Assembly (NCBI RefSeq): GCF_001905125.1
Contig: NZ_LWLE01000002.1
Span: 336,741 to 400,740, forward strand
DNA from: Streptomyces sp. TSRI0281
GTDB lineage: Bacteria > Actinomycetota > Actinomycetes > Streptomycetales > Streptomycetaceae
Reading direction: 5' to 3'
DNA length: 64,000 nt
The first letter of the stretch is position 1. The number at the start of each line of letters is the position of its first letter. Shown piece by piece: positions 57,198-64,000 of this stretch. The notes under the pieces are model-generated. The model had not been told where the DNA came from. It made no database searches and saw only the letters and a list, made by a program, of their open reading frames with translations. The translations under genes were made by a program, and so were the position numbers.

Positions 57198-57301
57198 GGA
57201 GCAACGGTCGGCGCACCTGTCGCAGACGCCTGTCAGAGGCACCTGTCAGGATCGGTGTGTCACAGACACCGGGAGAGCTGCCATCGCGGGGAGGAAGCCA
57301 G

Positions 57302-57760
57302 GTGACGGAGACGGCTGACGGGGATGACGGACCGTCGGGTGAGGGCGGGGACCGGTCCGTGGTGGGACATGTTCCGACAGCGGCATCGTTGCTCGCGGCG
57401 GCCGGGAAGTCGGCCGTCGTCGGTCCTCTGGCGGTGATCGTTTCGTACGTCGACGCGCGGATGGTCCGGGCGAGCACAGGGGAGTTCGGGTGGCTGTTCG
57501 GCACCGAGTTCTGGCTCATGGTGCTGATACTCGCCGGGCTGCGCGTCCAGGGCTGGACCGAGGACGACGACCGCTGGGTGGGCGGGTTCGTGCTGGGGGT
57601 CCTCGTCGCGGGGCTCGTAGCGGGTCCGCTCCTCCTGTTCCACGGAGCCCTCGTCGCGCTGGGGGCGGTGCCCGGCGTGGTCCTGGTGGTGGCATGGGGA
57701 TGGGCGGTGGCCCGGACATGCGGATTCGAACCCAACCGCTGGGGACGACAGGGTCGTTGA
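57302..57760 (+). CDS. Hypothetical membrane protein
   Basis: 152 aa protein with an acidic, Asp/Gly-rich N-terminus and about three transmembrane helices (ASLLAAAGKSAVVGPLAVIVSYV region, LVFGTEFWLMVLILAGL region, and VLGVLVAGLVAGPLLLFHGALVALGAV). GTG 57302 is chosen because GAGGAAG stands six bases before it. The C-terminus is short and basic. I recognise no family; it may be a small integral membrane protein of unknown function. Confidence 0.65.
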   Translation: MTETADGDDGPSGEGGDRSVVGHVPTAASLLAAAGKSAVVGPLAVIVSYVDARMVRASTGEFGWLFGTEFWLMVLILAGLRVQGWTEDDDRWVGGFVLGVLVAGLVAGPLLLFHGALVALGAVPGVVLVVAWGWAVARTCGFEPNRWGRQGR

Positions 57761-57941
57761 CGTCCCAGGGCCGCAGTTGCCCGCCCGTCGGCTGCCGTGA
57801 TTGTCGCCCTCGCCCGTGCCTTTGCGTGCGCCCCCGCCGCGAGGGCGCACGCGTTCTACGTGTCCAGCGGCTCGGTGATCCCGCGAGCCGCACCTCGGGC
57901 CGGCCGGCCGACGCCGATCACCACCACCCGCGGGTGCGGTG

Positions 57942-59033
57942 TCATGAACCCAAGGGTGCCGGGGTGAACTTCTTGCGCCAGGCGAGGGACACGTACACCA
58001 GCGCGATCAGGACCGGGACCTCGATCAGCGGCCCGACCACGCCGGAGAGCGCCTGGCCGGAGGTGACGCCGAAGGTGGCGATGGCGACCGCGATGGCGAG
58101 TTCGAAGTTGTTCCCGGCGGCGGTGAACGCGAGCGTCGCGGTGCGGGCGTAGGCGAGACCGATCGCCTTGCCGAGGAAGAAGGTGCCGACGAACATGATC
58201 GCGAAGTACACGAGCAACGGCAGCGCGATGCGGACGACGTCCAGCGGCTGGGAGGTGATCGTTCTGCCCTGGAGCGCGAAGAGGATGACGACTGTGAAGA
58301 GCAGGCCGTAGAGCGTCCAGGGGCCGATCTTCGGCAGGAACCTCGCCTCGTACGGTTCGCGGCCCATCCTCTTCTCGCCGATGCGGCGGGTGAGGAAGCC
58401 GGCGACCAGGGGCACACCGAGGAAGATGACGACGTTCAGCGCGATCTTCCCCATCGAGATGTCGAGGCGCTGCCCGTCACCCAGGCCGAGCCAGCCGGGC
58501 AGCAGGTCGAGGTAGAGCCAGCCGAGCAGGCCGAACGCGACGACCTGGAAGACGGAGTTGAGGGCGACGAGGACGGCGGCGGCTTCGCAGTCGCCGCAGG
58601 CGAGGTCGTTCCAGATGATGACCATCGCGATGCAGCGCGCCAGGCCGACGATGATCAGGCCCGTGCGGTAGTCGGGCAGGTCGGGAAGGAAGATCCAGGC
58701 CAGCGCGAACATGATGGCCGGGCCGATGATCCAGTTGATGACCAGCGAGGAGATCATGAGCTTGCGGTCGCCGGTGACGGCGTCGAGCTTGTCGTAGCGG
58801 ACCTTGGCCAGGACCGGGTACATCATGATCAGCAGCCCGACCGCGATGGGCAGGGAAATGCCGCCGATCTCCACCTTCGCCAGTGCGTCGTTCAGGCCGG
58901 GGACGAGCCGTCCCAGGCCGAGGCCGAGGGCCATGGCCAGGAGGATCCAGACGGCGCGGAAACGGTCGAGCGTCGACAGCTTTCGGACGACCGGTGTATC
59001 CGTGCTGGTCGCGGGTGCTTGCGCGGCGGTCAC
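57942..59033 (-). CDS. arsB: ACR3-type arsenite efflux permease
   Basis: Arsenite exporter of the ACR3 (bile/arsenite/riboflavin transporter) family, 363 aa with about ten membrane helices. The conserved Cys of ACR3 is in NDLACGDCEAAAVLVALNSVFQ (helix 4 region); LVIMMYPVLAKVRYDKL-like segment (LLIMMYPVLAKVRY) and AAGNNFELAIAVAIATFGV are diagnostic. GTG 59033 overlaps the stop of the remnant arsR gene (GTGA), the arrangement expected if arsR and this gene were one operon. It pumps out the arsenite made by the ArsC reductase encoded divergently. Confidence 0.9.
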   Translation of the reverse strand: MTAAQAPATSTDTPVVRKLSTLDRFRAVWILLAMALGLGLGRLVPGLNDALAKVEIGGISLPIAVGLLIMMYPVLAKVRYDKLDAVTGDRKLMISSLVINWIIGPAIMFALAWIFLPDLPDYRTGLIIVGLARCIAMVIIWNDLACGDCEAAAVLVALNSVFQVVAFGLLGWLYLDLLPGWLGLGDGQRLDISMGKIALNVVIFLGVPLVAGFLTRRIGEKRMGREPYEARFLPKIGPWTLYGLLFTVVILFALQGRTITSQPLDVVRIALPLLVYFAIMFVGTFFLGKAIGLAYARTATLAFTAAGNNFELAIAVAIATFGVTSGQALSGVVGPLIEVPVLIALVYVSLAWRKKFTPAPLGS

Positions 59034-59184
59034 GGACAGGCCCTCTTGTTCTCGGCTGCGGTACGGGCGGACTCGGCCGGCTCGGCGAACTGGCCCGCAG
59101 CGTCTCGCGGGCGAGCAGGGTCACGATCCGGAGCCGGAGTGGATCGCCCAGCACCCGCATCAGTTCAGTGTCGACTGACGTCAT
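59030..59184 (-). pseudogene. arsR: ArsR regulator gene with internal deletion
   Basis: From ATG 59184 the frame reads TSVDTELMRVLGDPLRLRIVTLLARETL, the classical ArsR N-terminus. Immediately after, in the next frame, it reads GQFAEPAESARTAAENKRACP and stops at 59030: this is the usual ArsR C-terminus. About 60 residues in between, including the metal-binding Cys and the recognition helix, are deleted, and the frame shifts at about 59095. The gene is thus dead, so the arsenite exporter operon probably lost its local repressor. The C-terminal codons still overlap the exporter start. Confidence 0.75.
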
Positions 59185-59306
59185 CGTGGGCTGGTGCTCT
59201 CACATCGCTGGGGGCTGATGTCGCTGGCTGCTGATATCGCTTGCTCCTGATGCATTCGCTTCGTTTGGTTCGTTCGCTTCGTTCGTGAGACAAGAGAGAC
59301 CTCCTG
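59185..59306. promoter_or_regulatory. Divergent ars promoter region with short repeats
   Basis: 122 bp between the remnant arsR and arsC. It has repeated GCTGATGTCGCTG-like units (59205-59255) and then TTCGCTTCGTT-type repeats (59262-59285) close to the arsC start. AT-richer than its surroundings. No clean ArsR operator (ACA..TGT dyad) is visible; the promoter elements are not resolved. Confidence 0.4.
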
Positions 59307-59720
59307 ATGTCCGAGAAGCCCTCTGTGCTCTTCGTCTGTGTCCACAACGCCGGCCGTTCCCAGATGGCCGCCGCGTGGCTGTACCACCTCGCCGGGGACC
59401 GCGTGGAGGTCCGCTCCGCCGGATCCGACCCCGGCGACGCGGTCAACCCCGCGGCCGTCGAGGTCATGGCGGAAGTCGGCATCGACATCTCCGCCGAGAT
59501 CCCGAAGGCCCTCACCGTCGACGCCGTCAAGGAGTCGGACGTCTGCGTCACGATGGGGTGCGGCGACACCTGCCCGGTCTTTCCCGGCGAGCGCTACCTC
59601 GACTGGCAGCTGGAGGACCCGGCCGGGCAGGGCGTCGCGGCCGTGCGGCCCATTCGTGACGAGATCAAGGCCCTGGTCGAGGGTCTGATCCAGGAGATCG
59701 CGCCGGAGCCGTCCAGGTGA
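59307..59720 (+). CDS. arsC: Arsenate reductase (mycothiol/thioredoxin type)
   Basis: Low-molecular-weight phosphatase-fold arsenate reductase, 137 aa. The P-loop nucleophile is in VFVCVHNAGRSQMAAAWL (Cys about residue 11), and CGDTCP supplies the second redox Cys pair; the acid is in VRPIRDEI. In actinobacteria such enzymes usually work with mycothiol and mycoredoxin. The product, arsenite, would be exported by the divergently encoded ACR3 pump. The ATG follows GAGAGACC (ribosome site). Confidence 0.9.
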   Translation: MSEKPSVLFVCVHNAGRSQMAAAWLYHLAGDRVEVRSAGSDPGDAVNPAAVEVMAEVGIDISAEIPKALTVDAVKESDVCVTMGCGDTCPVFPGERYLDWQLEDPAGQGVAAVRPIRDEIKALVEGLIQEIAPEPSR

Positions 59721-59760
59721 GTGCCGGGACGGGCCGGCGGAACGGTGGCCGAAGTCTCGC

Positions 59761-59791
59761 TTGACCTCAACTGCGGTTGGGTTTCTAGCGT
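59761..59791 (+). promoter_or_regulatory. MerR-type promoter upstream of the imine-reductase-like gene
   Basis: TTGACC (-35, 59761-59766) and TAGCGT (-10, 59786-59791) separated by 19 bp, with an imperfect dyad between (ACCTCAAC and GTTGGGT). The long spacer and central dyad suggest MerR-family activation. Predicted 5' leader about 65 bases. Confidence 0.5.
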
Positions 59792-59863
59792 GTTGTTCCA
59801 CCGCAGAAGCGGTGGCGGCACCGGTCGGGGGCCGGGCCGCCACAACCGGAGAGAGGGCAACTG

Positions 59864-60763
59864 ATGACGACTGGCTCGCAGAACACCGATGCCCGGCCGA
59901 ACGTGACCGTGATCGGCCTGGGCGAGATGGGGTCAGCCCTCGCCGGCGCTTTTCTGGCCGGCGGGCGCCGCACCACCGTGTGGAACCGTACGCCGGAGAA
60001 GGCCGACCCCGTGGTCGCCGCGGGAGCCGTGCGGACCGGGACCGTACGGGACGCCGTCGCGGCGAGCCCGCTCGTGGTCGTCAGCGTGCAGGGCAATGCC
60101 GCAGCCCGCGAGGTTCTGGAAACGGCGGGGGACGTGCTGGCGGGCCGCGCCGTGGTCAACCTCACGGACGGGACATCGGACGAGGCCAGGGCCGTGGCGG
60201 AGTGGGTCGAGGGTCAGGGCGCGCGGTACCTCCATGGGCAGATCATGACGATCGCTCCGGGCATCGGAGGCGCGGACACGGTGATCTTCTACGGCGGTTC
60301 CGGCGCGGTGTTCGACCGCTGGCGGCCGACGATCGGGCTGCTCGGCGGCCGGAGCACCCTGGTCTCGGCGGACGCCGGTGTACCGACGCTGTACGGGATG
60401 GCCGTGCACAGCACCATGTGGGGCACGCTCAACGGATTCCTGCACGCTGCCGCCCTGTTGACCAGCGAGGGCATCGAGGTGAAACGGTTCCTGGACGACG
60501 CCGGGCCGTCCGTCGCCGCGCTTCTGGCATCCTTCCCGGTGCTCGCCGACGAGGTGGATCGCGGTACGTACGCGACGAAGTTCGGGTCGCTCCAGCACCA
60601 CCGGCCCTCCGTCGAGGACCTGGTCCGCGAAAGCAGGGCGCGGCACATCGACACCGTATTCCCCAGCTACACGCTCAGCCTCGTGGAGCGGGCCCTCGCG
60701 GACGGTCACGCCGACGACAGCTACTCACGTCTGATCGAACACTTCAGGAAGCCGCGGCCCTGA
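59864..60763 (+). CDS. NAD(P)-dependent oxidoreductase of the imine reductase-like group
   Basis: 299 aa member of the 6-phosphogluconate/beta-hydroxyacid dehydrogenase superfamily. The N-terminal motif VIGLGEMGSALAGAFLAGGRRTTVWNRTPEKA is that of imine reductases (in parts: GLGEMGSALAGAFLAGG; TTVWNRTPEKA); the C-terminal helical domain contains YGMAVHSTMWGTLNGFLHAA. No obvious Tyr/Asp active-site residue can be assigned by eye. ATG follows GAGAGGG. Its MerR-type promoter suggests induction by a signal; the substrate is unknown. Confidence 0.85.
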   Translation: MTTGSQNTDARPNVTVIGLGEMGSALAGAFLAGGRRTTVWNRTPEKADPVVAAGAVRTGTVRDAVAASPLVVVSVQGNAAAREVLETAGDVLAGRAVVNLTDGTSDEARAVAEWVEGQGARYLHGQIMTIAPGIGGADTVIFYGGSGAVFDRWRPTIGLLGGRSTLVSADAGVPTLYGMAVHSTMWGTLNGFLHAAALLTSEGIEVKRFLDDAGPSVAALLASFPVLADEVDRGTYATKFGSLQHHRPSVEDLVRESRARHIDTVFPSYTLSLVERALADGHADDSYSRLIEHFRKPRP

Positions 60764-60919
60764 TTCCGAACGGTCCGGCCAACTGGACTCGCCCATCGAG
60801 GGGTTGACCCGGCACCGGCACCGACCCCGGACGAGGCGCCCCGCGACCGCGAGCCGACGCTCCTGGCCGTCGTCCGCAGCACGCGCATCACCACTGCGGC
60901 ACAGCCGCCCCTCCAGCAG

Positions 60920-60957
60920 CCCCTGGGGCCACGGATCTGACACCGTGGCCCCAGGGG
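60920..60957. terminator. Strong hairpin between convergent genes
   Basis: Perfect 15-bp stem CCCCTGGGGCCACGG / CCGTGGCCCCAGGGG with an 8-base loop; lies between the imine-reductase-like gene and the convergent AhpD-like gene. Confidence 0.75.
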
Positions 60958-60978
60958 CCCACCACGCCGCAGCCGCGG

Positions 60979-61452
60979 TCAGCCGAACTGGCCCGGCTGG
61001 TAGTCGCCGGCCGGCTGCTGGACGATGACGTTCAGCCGGTTGAAGGCGTTGATGAGGGCGATGAGCGCCACCAGGGCGGCCAGTTGGTCCTCGTCGTAGT
61101 GCTTGGCGGCGTTCGCCCAGGCTTCGTCGGTGACTCCACCGGCGGCGTCGGCGATGCGGGTGCCCTGCTCGGTCAGTTCCAGGGCGGCCCGCTCGGCCTC
61201 GGTGAAGACCTTGGCCTCCCGCCAGACTGCGATCAGGTTGAGGCGCACCGACTCCTCACCGGCGTGGGTGGCGTCCTTGGTGTGCATGTCGGTGCAGAAT
61301 CCGCAGCCGTTGATCTGGCTGGCGCGGATCTTCACCAGCTCCTGCGTCACGGCCGGCAGCGTCGAGTCCGTCACGGCCTTGCCCGCCGAGACGATGTGCT
61401 TCGTGAGTTTGGCGGCGACGGGGTTGCCGAGGAGGTTGAGACGGGCGTTCAT
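60979..61452 (-). CDS. AhpD-like carboxymuconolactone decarboxylase family protein
   Basis: 157 aa peroxidase-like protein of the AhpD/CMD fold. ATG 61452 has AAGGAG upstream. The redox motif QINGCGFCTDMHTKDA contains the CxxC pair with the following His, as in AhpD; the upstream Glu of the ExxxxxxCxxC pattern is in ELVKIRASQ. Such proteins detoxify peroxides or nitrogen/sulfur electrophiles. It lies downstream of the ArsR-type regulator gene on the same strand (127 bp gap) and is probably controlled by it. Confidence 0.88.
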   Translation of the reverse strand: MNARLNLLGNPVAAKLTKHIVSAGKAVTDSTLPAVTQELVKIRASQINGCGFCTDMHTKDATHAGEESVRLNLIAVWREAKVFTEAERAALELTEQGTRIADAAGGVTDEAWANAAKHYDEDQLAALVALIALINAFNRLNVIVQQPAGDYQPGQFG

Positions 61453-61579
61453 GGTGATCTCCTTGCCGTTTCGACGGTTACACAGACATGACGAAACGGC
61501 CCCGCCGAATGTGACAACGGGACGGGCCGCACGAGGGTGACGTGCCTCTCGTGCGGGCGGGAGTGTCGGGCGGGAGTCT

Positions 61580-61936
61580 TCAGCGCTGTGACGCCAGCTT
61601 CTGTCCCATGGCGGCGAGCACGGACGGCTCGACGCGGTAGTAGACCCAGGTACCGCGTCGTTCCGAGGAGAGCAGCCCGGCCTCTTTGAGCTTCTTGAGG
61701 TGGTGGGAGACGGTCGGCTGGGAGACGCCCACATCGGAGATGTCGCATACGCACGCCTCGCCGCCGTCGTGCGAGGCGACCAGTGAGAACAGCCGCAGCC
61801 GCACCGGGTCGCCCAGCGCCTTGAACATCGCGGCCGTGCGTACGGCCTCCTCGGCGGTCAGGGCCCGCTCGGTCAGGGGCGGGCAGCACGGAACGACCTC
61901 GGACTCCGTCAGCGGCGACACCTTTGCATTCGACAT
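61580..61936 (-). CDS. ArsR/SmtB-family metalloregulator
   Basis: 118 aa winged-helix repressor. It has the ArsR core: ALGDPVRLRLFSLV, the metal-binding CVCD motif in GGEACVCDISDVGVSQPTVSHHLKKLKEAGLL, and the wing RRGTWVYYRVEP. A second Cys pair at the N-terminus (VPCCPPL) could add metal ligands. ATG 61936 sits inside an operator dyad and has no ribosome site, so the mRNA is probably leaderless. It precedes the AhpD-like gene, suggesting a metal- or metalloid-responsive pair. Arsenic sensing is plausible given the nearby ars genes with a broken arsR. Confidence 0.85.
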   Translation of the reverse strand: MSNAKVSPLTESEVVPCCPPLTERALTAEEAVRTAAMFKALGDPVRLRLFSLVASHDGGEACVCDISDVGVSQPTVSHHLKKLKEAGLLSSERRGTWVYYRVEPSVLAAMGQKLASQR

Positions 61937-61958
61937 GTGTCTATGTTGACACATGTCG
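61931..61958. promoter_or_regulatory. ArsR-type operator overlapping the start codon
   Basis: Perfect inverted repeat CGACATGTGTC-tatgtt-GACACATGTCG. The start codon of the regulator lies within the left arm. Binding would block both transcription start and translation start. Strong candidate for autoregulation. Confidence 0.7.
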
Positions 61959-62051
61959 AAGCAGAGGGGCCGGTGAGAACGCGGGTCCGCCGAGCACGCG
62001 GATACCGCCGTCCTGCCCGCCGCGTGTCCCTCCATGGTGTCCGGTAATGGT

Positions 62052-62088
62052 CCGGGGCCGCGCGGTGGGTTTCACCGTGCGGCCCCGG
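62052..62088 (-). terminator. Terminator hairpin for the etf operon
   Basis: Fifteen-bp stem CCGGGGCCGCGCGGT / ACCGTGCGGCCCCGG with one mismatch and a 7-base loop, about 65 bp after the etfA stop on the minus strand. Confidence 0.6.
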
Positions 62089-62154
62089 GGGGTGGTGCGC
62101 CTGCGTGCTGTGTTGCGCGCCGTGTCTTGCGTGCTGTGCTGTGTGGTGTGGGGG

Positions 62155-63117
62155 TCAGCCCTTGCGGGTGTTGATCTCTTCGGTGAGCTGGGGGACGACG
62201 TCGAAGAGGTCGCCGACGACGCCGTAGTCGACGAGGTCGAAGATCGGGGCCTCGGCGTCCTTGTTGATTGCGACGATCGTCTTGGACGTCTGCATCCCGG
62301 CCCGGTGCTGGATCGCGCCGGAGATCCCGGATGCGATGTACAGCTGCGGGGAGACCGACTTGCCGGTCTGCCCGACCTGGCTGGAGTGCGGGTACCACCC
62401 GGCGTCGACCGCGGCACGCGAGGCACCGACCGCCGCGCCCAGGGAGTCCGCGAGCGCCTCGATCAGCGGGAAGTTCTCCGCACCGTTGACCCCGCGCCCG
62501 CCCGACACCACGATCGCGGCCTCGGTGAGCTCCGGACGGCCCGTCGACTCACGCGGCGTACGCGACACGACCCGCGCCACGTTCTCCGTACCCGAGAAGA
62601 CCACCGCCAGGTCCTCCAGAGCACCCGCGGCCGCGGCCGGCTCCACCGGCGCCGAGTTCGGCTTCACCGTGATCACCGCGACACCCCGCACCACCCGCGA
62701 CCGCGTCGTGAACGACGCCGCGAACGCGGACTGCGTCGCGACGGGACCCGACTCGCCCGCCTCCACATCCACCGCGTCCGTGATGATCCCCGAACCCGTC
62801 CGCACCGCCAGACGCGCCGCGATCTCCTTCGTCTCCGCGGAGGACGGAAGCAGCACCGCGACCGGCGACACCGCGTCGAACGCCGCCCGCAGCGCATCGA
62901 CCTTCGGCACCACCAGATACTCCGCGAACTCCGGCCCCTCCACCGCCAGCACCCGCACCGCACCGTGCCCGGCCAGTACACCGGCCGTCTCCCGCGCACC
63001 GGCACCCACCGCGACAGCCACCGGATCACCCAGACGCCGCGCCAGCGTCAACAGCTCCAGCGTGGGCTTGCGGACAGCACCGTCCACATGATCGACATAG
63101 ACAAGAACTTCAGCCAT
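62155..63117 (-). CDS. etfA: Electron transfer flavoprotein alpha subunit
   Basis: FAD-binding alpha subunit of the electron transfer flavoprotein, 320 aa. It collects electrons from acyl-CoA dehydrogenases and passes them to the quinone pool. ATG 63117 gives the family start MAEVLVYVDHVDG. The C-terminal FAD domain shows the diagnostic blocks VSGGRGVNGAENFPLIEALAD, GWYPHSSQVGQTGKSVSPQLYIA and NKDAEAPIFDLVDYGVVGDLFDVVP (each cited in part). It lies 83 bp downstream of etfB, in the order etfB-etfA common in actinobacteria. Confidence 0.95.
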   Translation of the reverse strand: MAEVLVYVDHVDGAVRKPTLELLTLARRLGDPVAVAVGAGARETAGVLAGHGAVRVLAVEGPEFAEYLVVPKVDALRAAFDAVSPVAVLLPSSAETKEIAARLAVRTGSGIITDAVDVEAGESGPVATQSAFAASFTTRSRVVRGVAVITVKPNSAPVEPAAAAGALEDLAVVFSGTENVARVVSRTPRESTGRPELTEAAIVVSGGRGVNGAENFPLIEALADSLGAAVGASRAAVDAGWYPHSSQVGQTGKSVSPQLYIASGISGAIQHRAGMQTSKTIVAINKDAEAPIFDLVDYGVVGDLFDVVPQLTEEINTRKG

Positions 63118-63200
63118 GGGACTTCAATCTCCTGCGAAACGAAACGAAAAGGGGAAACGACGACGAACCGAACGGAACAGCGGACCCGGAAACGCGGGCC

Positions 63201-63986
63201 TCAGATGAACTTCTGGCCCGCGAGGAACTCGGCCAGCCGCCTGCCGCCCTCGCCCTCGTCCTTCACGATCGTGCCCGCCGTACGCGCCGGACGCTCGGCC
63301 ACCGCGTCCACCACCGTCCACGCACCCGCCAGACCGACCTCACCCGCACCGATCCCCAGATCATCCAGATCCAGCGACTCGACCGGCTTCTTCTTCGCCG
63401 CCATGATCCCCTTGAACGACGGATACCGCGCCTCGCCCGACTGGTCCGTCACCGACACCACCGCCGGCAACGACGCCTCCAGCACCTCACTGGCCGTGTC
63501 ACCGTCCCGGCGCCCCGTCACCACACCACCGGCCACCGACACCTCCGACAGCAACGACACCTGAGCCACCCCCAGCCGCTCCGCGAGCAACGCCGGCAGC
63601 ACACCCATCGTGCCGTCCGTCGACGCCATCCCGCAGATCACCAGATCGAACCCGGCACCCCCGACCGCCTTCGCCAGCACCAACGACGTCCCCATCGCAT
63701 CCGAACCGTGCAGACCCTCGTCCTCCACATGAACAGCCTTGTCCGCACCCATCGACAACGCCTTGCGCAACGCGTCCTTCGCGTCCTCGGGACCCACCGT
63801 CAGCACGGTCACCTCAGCCCCGTCCACCCCGTCCGCGATCCGCAACGCCTGCTCGACCGCATACTCGTCCAGCTCCGACAACAGACCATCGACATCCTCA
63901 CGGTCCACCGTCAGGTCATCGGCGAAACGCCGGTCACCGGTCGCGTCGGGCACATACTTCACACAGACAACGATCCTCAAGCTCAC
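63201..63986 (-). CDS. etfB: Electron transfer flavoprotein beta subunit
   Basis: AMP-binding beta subunit of the electron transfer flavoprotein, 261 aa; forms the heterodimer with EtfA. GTG 63986 follows GGAGAGCC. Family blocks: VCVKYVPDATGDRRF at the start, DEYAVEQALRI, LRKALSMGADKAVHVED and DLVICGMASTDGTMGVLPALLAERLG (split here). The alpha-beta loop and the C-terminal LAEFLAGQKFI are normal. First gene of the etfBA operon, reading out of the right edge of the window. Confidence 0.95.
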   Translation of the reverse strand: MSLRIVVCVKYVPDATGDRRFADDLTVDREDVDGLLSELDEYAVEQALRIADGVDGAEVTVLTVGPEDAKDALRKALSMGADKAVHVEDEGLHGSDAMGTSLVLAKAVGGAGFDLVICGMASTDGTMGVLPALLAERLGVAQVSLLSEVSVAGGVVTGRRDGDTASEVLEASLPAVVSVTDQSGEARYPSFKGIMAAKKKPVESLDLDDLGIGAGEVGLAGAWTVVDAVAERPARTAGTIVKDEGEGGRRLAEFLAGQKFI

Positions 63987-64000
63987 GCCGGCTCTCCTAC

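Overview
The window looks like a stretch of a Streptomyces (or close actinomycete) chromosome. Base composition is very GC-rich, GTG starts are common and one TTG start is supported. There are F420-dependent oxidoreductases, an ROK sugar kinase beside a sugar ABC transporter, a monomeric isocitrate dehydrogenase, promoters that seem to give leaderless mRNAs, and many stable GC-rich hairpins between genes. I found no rRNA, tRNA, CRISPR array, origin or intact insertion sequence.

Layout. 1-5.3 kb: a sugar ABC importer with two tandem binding-protein paralogues, then an ROK kinase. 5.4-11.6 kb: mixed housekeeping genes (membrane protein, a PcaL-like fusion with a long Pro/Ala tail, MBL-fold hydrolase, exonuclease III, an HTH/Clp-N regulator with a double operator, an SDR). 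11.7-14.9 kb: a glutamate-type amino acid ABC importer. 15-24.5 kb: a truncated hydrolase, L,D-transpeptidase, MurJ, gamma-glutamyltransferase, GH75 chitosanase, a small XRE regulator, a PPOX F420 enzyme and a Pro-rich hypothetical protein. 24.5-39.2 kb: a reductive pyrimidine/hydantoin utilisation locus (amidohydrolase, class III aminotransferase, dihydropyrimidinase, LLM F420 oxidoreductase, NCS1 permease). Its two catabolic units share an identical 14-bp palindrome. The locus is split by a secreted phosphatase gene and by a decayed island with crotonyl-CoA reductase, a frameshifted KAS III, a 3-hydroxyacyl-CoA dehydrogenase stub and a broken MFS gene. 39.2-49 kb: secreted protein, amidase, a deletion scar joining two gene fragments, isocitrate dehydrogenase, flotillin with a small partner, a repeat lipoprotein and a lipoate ligase-like protein. 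49.4-55.7 kb: a polymorphic toxin locus (SseB-like, WXG-like, RHS toxin with an RNase Sa-like tip, barstar immunity protein). 56-62 kb: a broken erythromycin esterase gene, a membrane protein, arsenic resistance genes with a deleted arsR, an imine-reductase-like enzyme, and an AhpD-like/ArsR pair. 62.1-64 kb: electron transfer flavoprotein genes.

Two themes stand out. First, the toxin locus is compact and coherent: overlapping genes, WXG-type modules that suggest type VII-like export, a ribonuclease tip with recognisable Glu/Arg/His residues and a matching barstar inhibitor. Second, the window holds at least eight broken genes, several of them simple deletion or frameshift scars, so the region appears to have been rearranged recently. 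All assignments come from reading motifs by eye; no database search was run.
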